Shown in pieces: positions 58,776-64,000 of a DNA stretch of 64,000 nt (position 1 is its first letter; every line of letters begins with the position of its first letter). The position numbers were made by a program, and so were the translations under genes. Source of the DNA: Cephalotus follicularis (lineage: Eukaryota > Streptophyta > Magnoliopsida > Oxalidales > Cephalotaceae); NCBI GenBank assembly GCA_001972305.1, contig BDDD01001676.1, forward strand, positions 121,312 through 185,311, written 5' to 3'. The notes under the pieces are model-generated. The model had not been told where the DNA came from, made no database searches, and worked only from the letters and a program-made list of their open reading frames with translations.

Positions 58776-60170
58776 AGTTGTATCAGGGCAACCTAATGAG
58801 CTATAATTAAACATTTTTTTTGATATCTAGTGGCTTGTAGGTTAACTTTGTGTTTTGACAGATTTTTGCAATTTCGACCCTAGAGTGCAATTGGCTATTT
58901 TGGTTCAATTGGAATGTTGCTCATTCTAATTGATTTGTCAATTGGGTGAACTAGTGTAATCGACTAATTAATGGCTAGTTCGATGACCCGAAGATTAGTA
59001 CATATGGACTTTAAGATGTAAGGGAGCATTTAAACATCCGATGTACGATTTAGGATCTCGAATAGACCTTAAAAGGTCACCAAACGAGGGTTTAAAAAGG
59101 GAATGTATTTTTTCTTGAAAACTAGTTGCGTGCATTTCTTTCTGTGAAGGTATTATGCACTTGTTAGTATAGTCTGTCTAGTAGATAACCTGGTTGTTAA
59201 GAGGACAGACACACACTATGGTGTTTCAAGAGAAAATTTAATTCACTTATACACTCAGTTCATTAATATAATTCAATATATTTCAAGAGGAATATTAATA
59301 TTAGTTTACTAATATTCAATTGCATTATTCTTTTATTCGCTCAAGCAAATCAAATGGAAGAGCCATGAGATTAAATGTAGTAAGAGACTATATTAAGGGA
59401 CACTAGATTTTAATTAATTTAGTGGGAGTTGCATTCCCGGTCAGCCATTAGTAAAATCGACAAGTCATTAAATATTAACTTGTTTACGTGTTTATTCATT
59501 AAATATATTGGTTATATTTTTTGAATTTCTTATGCATGCTGGTAGGCTTGGGACTAGACCTAGCATTCTGGTTTCTCTTGTGGATGATTTAAATTCTTTG
59601 TTTTGTATATGGAATTCATATGGTCTGTAATAAGGCTGCCTGCGCGTGCCATCTTTATTTCTTACTCTTATTTTATTCGTGGTAGAATAGAAATCTCTTC
59701 TCCCTCAATTGTATTTCTTTTTCTTTTAATGTTTACTATGGTTGTAAAATTCAATAAAAGAGACCAATGGAGATTGAAGAGAGGATCGAGAAGATTACAA
59801 GACCAAGTGAAGGCCATGTATGCATGGTAGCATATGTAATAAAGTAATTTAAATTAGTACACCTAGGAGACCATGTGATCATGTTGGCTCGCGTGATCAC
59901 ATAGAGTTTATGTCCCAAGTCATGCCACTTTTATGGTGCATGAGATGAATGTTTTCTTTTGCAAACAATCCAAACATGTCCAAGCATGTAAGCCGTTCCA
60001 AAGGGATTGGAAGATTAAAAATGAATCTTAGAAACAACTTTGGTTAAATAACAAAATTTGATGAGACCATAAAATTCCTCCAAACTTGGAAATAATAAGT
60101 CCATAAGCGGTGGGGCATATGACTGCCCTATTGTTGGCCTTCCATCATCTTCGTTGAATGGTGTGGACAT
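58776..60170 (+). mobile_element. Interior of copia-like element, no gene seen
   Basis: It begins AGTTGTATCAGGGC, a primer-site-like sequence (10 of 12 to TGGTATCAGAGC) right after the LTR end. Long AT-rich sequence follows without a recognisable gag or pol. Small open stretches (for example 59603-59830) show no family resemblance. A short A/T-rich tract and a reverse-complement pair near 59875-59900 (GTGATCA/TGATCAC) are the only small features. Confidence 0.55.
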
Positions 60171-61451
60171 TGTCACACCCCTCCTTCCGTTAAAGACAAC
60201 ATAAATGGTGATATCAGTTATAAATAATCCAACACTCAACATTTAAACAAATTTCATTTAACATAAGCGGAAGCATTCATTGCCGGATTATAAAATTATC
60301 CGCACGCAGCCCATACTACGTGCTTATACAATACTAACAATTATCCTTTTACATATTGGAAATGTAAAACAACAACAACAGAGTATGATCGTTCACTACT
60401 AAACAAAACATAGTGAATAACAACTTTAACAAAAATAGAAGCTCTCCAATAAAGCTTCAGCAGCACTTCCCGAACCACTTCACTTAATCTGAAATTGTAG
60501 GGGGTTAGCCGTTGTCCTCACTTGGCTAAGTAGGAATAAAGCATGATAAAGAATATATAAATGTAACATGCATGTCAGTTATTTTGAATATGTAAGTATT
60601 TCAATATATATAAGCAATCATGCCAAGTGGCCATAGACAATACAATTCAAGAATACCGTACAAGGGTAAAATCAATCAATACAGTATTTTGGGTGTCACA
60701 TGTCGCTAACTCCTAGCACCAACTGCGCACCGCCTAACTATCACCCTACAATCCGAAGATGATAGGTCAGGTCAATCCTGCCGGCATTTAGCGGGCAAGT
60801 AATAATCAGGAACTGCATTGCAGATAAGTTTGGTGGAAGCTCTAGCCAACTCCTGGCACATAGGACCACCCCGTAGCCAGTGATGTCTCCTATGACTCGA
60901 CTAACGGCAATAACATAGACAAACAATTCAATCAATCAATAGCAATATTACATATATCTATAATATACGATATAAAAGTTGTTTTCTTTTAGAAATGTTT
61001 AACAGTTCAGTGACCGTCCTCTCTTTTGGAGGAACATTATTCAATACAGTAGTTGTGCCTCTCATGGGAGGAAAATCAGTAATCATTTGACAATAAGTTT
61101 TCATTTTGGAAACAATAAGGAAAACTTGTATTTGTGCTTATAGCACTAGTTGGTTCAATCATTAATATTAAGTGTAACAATAGTATTTATGAACACTTAA
61201 CAGCTATACAGTATGTATAACAGCATCAATAAATAGCAGCAGAATAATCAATTCAAGGGTTCAACAAGATGTTAGCATACCCTAGTCATTCTTGCACAAC
61301 TCTCACAAGGAGTGCACACGTTGTTTACTTTCTGTAATATAACTACCTAAGGCCAGGATTGACTGTTACAATCATCCCATGTGGAGGCCAGGGTAATTAC
61401 ACATAATTTAAAGCCTAACAGCAGCAAATTTTAGTATTTTGTCACTTAACA

Positions 61452-61561
61452 GACGGCTGTTCATAAGAATAGCCAGTTGTTTTCATTAGGTAGTCGACTG
61501 TTTGTCCTTAACAGTCGACTGTTTACATTGAGCAATCGACTGTTGGGATTAAACAGTCAAC
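61452..61561. repeat. 21-bp-phased CAGTCGACTG array (family C solo LTR, cluster 2)
   Basis: Cores are near 61452, 61472, 61493, 61514, 61535 and 61556, in steps of 20, 21, 21, 21 and 21 bp. The most regular array in the window. Confidence 0.93.
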
Positions 61562-62490
61562 TATTTTTGTCCAGAATCGTTAGGCAGCAGTTTCATAAAA
61601 ACAGGGTATTCATGCTCACAATCAAATTCTAACCAATCAATAACATGCAATCATACAGAAATCATCCAGGCATGATATACATATTATATCTTCTAAAACA
61701 TGTCAATACCCCTACCTCAATCTCTATCCCAGAATCAAATTGGATTGATTCTTCGCTTTGAGTTCCAACTTCACTCAACACCAAATCTTCCAAATTCCAG
61801 CAATTAATCTATATGGTTGCAGGTTTACAGGTTTAGATATCAACAACAGTATGTTTATCTAGTTATCTAGTCATGATAACAACTATGATTCGAATAAGTA
61901 GCTTATCAGTAATTTCTAAAGCTTCAATTTCACATTTTTAAACAACTTTCTCACTTCCATCTCTAATTCCAGGATTATAATTCCAAAGTTATGTTTAACA
62001 GTGGATACATATAACTAACATCAGTATGTTTAATTCACTAACAACCTTAATATCAGTAACAACTCGAATGGTGACTTACCAGGAAGATTTAAAGCTTCAA
62101 ACTCCACTTGCAACTCCAACTATCAACATGCAAGCTCCAACAATTCTCTGATTCATTTTTTCTCTCCTCAGTGTTTCCTAACACTCAAATCACTCATGCA
62201 GTCTCTGTTATAAAGGAAATTGTATTCCGATTCTCGTTTCATTCATTAACTCCAATTTTTAGCCTATCCCTCTTTCTCTCTCTTACATGCATCTTTATTT
62301 CTCTTTTGTTCTTCTAACTTCTGTTTTGCAGGTTGCAAGTCTGCAAGTCTACAAGAGGAATAGAGAACATGCAAGGCCTCACCCTTGCATGTTGTTACAG
62401 CTGGTGGCATGCATACAAAACCTGTCCATTGCATGCCACACCTCCACTCTGTCTCACGCCATGCATAGACACTTGTCCTGTGCCTTACCA

Positions 62491-62566
62491 GTCGACTGTA
62501 TTTACTTGGCAGTCGACTGTCCACTCAACGAATCCACCAGTCGACTGTTCCCCTGTGACAGTCGGC
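62491..62566. repeat. CAGTCGACTG array (family C solo LTR, cluster 1)
   Basis: Cores are near 62491, 62512, 62540 and 62561, in steps of 21, 28 and 21 bp, 180-250 bp inside the LTR start. Same position as cluster 1 of the other family C LTR. Confidence 0.9.
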
Positions 62567-62742
62567 TCTTTGAGGCTGGTTTTAGTTTGTTAAGTGTATT
62601 TCACCACCTTTGCATTTTAAATCAAGTCCAACAATTCAACAACCCCGATTTATATAGTAATTGGACATTAAATCTCAATGTGATGCATATTTTATTCATC
62701 ATTGTGTACAATATACATTAATTGAAATCTGCAGTTATTACA

Positions 62743-63393
62743 GACATATTGGGGATGGCACTGTAAAATCAGAAGTCCCCCATATGACCATTTCTATTCA
62801 ATTTCAGTACAATGGTTGTACTGGAAGGAAATGACTTTGTTTTGGCATCAGGACATCGGTACGTGTGGGTGTTTCAAAACAAGTTAATTTCCTTTAGGAT
62901 TGTGGGTTTGACTTATGCCGGGACCATATTGTTTGCACAGTGGAAGTTGGGACTATATGGGCCGGCATGTCGAATCTTGTATCGGATATTACACTAAGGG
63001 CAAGAGGTCCTAATGTAAATTGTTATACAAACCTACCTATTTAGGTATTATGGTTTGCACGACAAAAGTCGGGACCATAGTATATTGGATAGATTCCAAT
63101 CCCCAGTAGGAGGCGAGAGGCTTCCCGAGTTCCACGTTGGAGGTGTGGGATACGATTAGAATAGTGGGAGGAGCCATAATTACAAAAGGCCATGGATTAT
63201 GGTAATAACATTAATTAGAATAATCTACTAATACTTCTCTCATTTTTCTCTAAATAGGTTGCTAGACATACTCAATCTTACTCAATTGGTAGTCAGCACC
63301 ACACATATAAGATCAATGGTCCAAACATCATGCAATGGTAGCGTTAGCTACGCTTAATACTCACGAGCATGAGAGAGGATCATGTGATGATTG
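62743..63393 (+). mobile_element. Interior of copia-like element, second part, no gene seen
   Basis: This continues the interior after the family C solo LTR. GGGACCATA occurs twice (near 62920 and 63073). No gag, protease or RT words are visible on either strand. Confidence 0.45.
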
Positions 63394-64000
63394 TGTAACA
63401 CCCCCGAACGGCGGGAGTCGTCAAAGGGTCATATCATACGTAACATTAACTATCCAATCATAATTTTGCTTTATTAGCAAATAACAGCCAGAAAACGTGG
63501 CAGTCTTATCAAAGATTTAAAACTTAACATTTAACATATTAAGTTGTTGCGAAAAATTCAAAACATAAATCAGTTCCAATTTAAAACATAAAACATAAAA
63601 CATAATAATCCATGTTTCAGACCACTAAACATAACATAAGGATCACTCTCCTAAGGATCCAACACATAGGGTGGTCATCACTCAATCACACTTTCCCCCG
63701 CTGCTCCTGAAAACCTGCCGCATGGAAAACAAAAACGCGGCTGAGCAAACCTCAGTACGGATAAGGGAAATAAAACAGTAAACGGTAATTTAAAAACGTT
63801 AATAATCCAATAATAACGTAACAGAAATCTTTAACAGATAAAACAATTTAATCATATTCAAATGACAATTGTATATTTTTCGAAACAATTACGGAACGTT
63901 ATAAATCGTAGTTCATAAAACATACTGAGCCATATTCATATCACATATCATAAATTTTGGCAAGGGAGGCGCTAATTCCACATGCCCACTAGAATTGAAG
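63394..64000 (-). mobile_element. Family A LTR, cut by right window edge
   Basis: It begins with TGTAACACCCCCGAACGGCGGG, the same end as 52620, and continues with the shared block (rc of GCGGCAGGTTTTCAGGAGC) near 63705. Whether it is solo or part of an element cannot be seen. Confidence 0.9.

Larger units (their letters stand above)
60171..62742 (-). mobile_element. Solo LTR, family C
   Basis: On the minus strand it starts TGTAATAACTGC at 62742 and ends GGAGGGGTGTGACA at 60171, with TSD GACAT at 60166-60170 and 62743-62747. Length is 2572 bp. Homologous to 19779-28444 end to end, but with CAGTCGACTG rather than GCGTCGACGC sites. Confidence 0.95.

Noticed and set aside
59603-59830. Possible small gene in the copia-like interior
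   Set aside because: It has no recognised domain, no gag-like composition and no neighbouring coding sequence. Length is within chance for AT-rich DNA.

Overview
The window is almost entirely nested LTR retrotransposons from a flowering-plant nuclear genome, most likely a eudicot pericentromeric or other repeat-rich block. The evidence is Tekay-like Ty3/gypsy chromovirus pol with a chromodomain, an Athila-type gypsy primed by tRNA-Asp, two Ty1/copia-like elements, (iMet) tRNA primer sites, 5-bp target duplications (TSDs) and AT-rich DNA. I see no convincing host gene, apart from one intron-bearing, transposon-associated gene remnant at 17013-19078.

Layout. 1-6512: the left part of a minus-strand gypsy element (family A), with gag and primer site at 1-575 and a long LTR at 576-6512. 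That LTR holds a 486-bp tandem duplication, and one copy of it is split by a solo LTR of family B (2874-5682). 6513-17012: a rearranged Athila-type mosaic, interrupted by a solo LTR of family D (8142-11820). It contains a full-length tRNA-Asp-like copy exactly at a primer-site position (15152-15226). 17013-19778: a gene remnant of the 'putative gypsy-type transposon' (Transposase_28-like) kind and its repeat-rich 3' flank. 19779-28444: a family C LTR holding a family E solo LTR (22000-28207), which itself holds a short copia-like element (24553-27924). 28445 to beyond the window: a family F Tekay-like gypsy element (short LTR 28445-30009, pol 30010-33540). It is split by a copia-like LTR (33567-58775), which is split by a family B element (33854-51758), which is split by a family D element (33883-41726). 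The same copia LTR also carries a family A solo LTR (52620-58477) holding another family A solo LTR (53326-56070). 58776-63393: the non-coding-looking interior of that copia-like element, with a family C solo LTR (60171-62742). 63394 to the end: another family A LTR.

Most unusual feature. Nearly every LTR here, whether chromovirus, Athila or copia, carries arrays of short palindromes built on a GTCGAC core. Flanks come in three flavours: GCGTCGACGC, CAGTCGACTG and GAGTCGACTC. Core-to-core spacing is about 21 bp (20-22) in most families and about 31 bp in family D, which is close to two and three helical turns. The sequence between cores is not conserved. Two copies of one family carry different flavours at the same LTR position. 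Decayed sites mostly differ by C-to-T or G-to-A changes, as expected from cytosine methylation. The short LTR of family F has none, so this is not a general property of the region. I infer, without proof, that these are phased binding sites for a regulator or chromatin factor shared by, or independently acquired by, unrelated elements. All positions were read by eye and may be off by a base or two.
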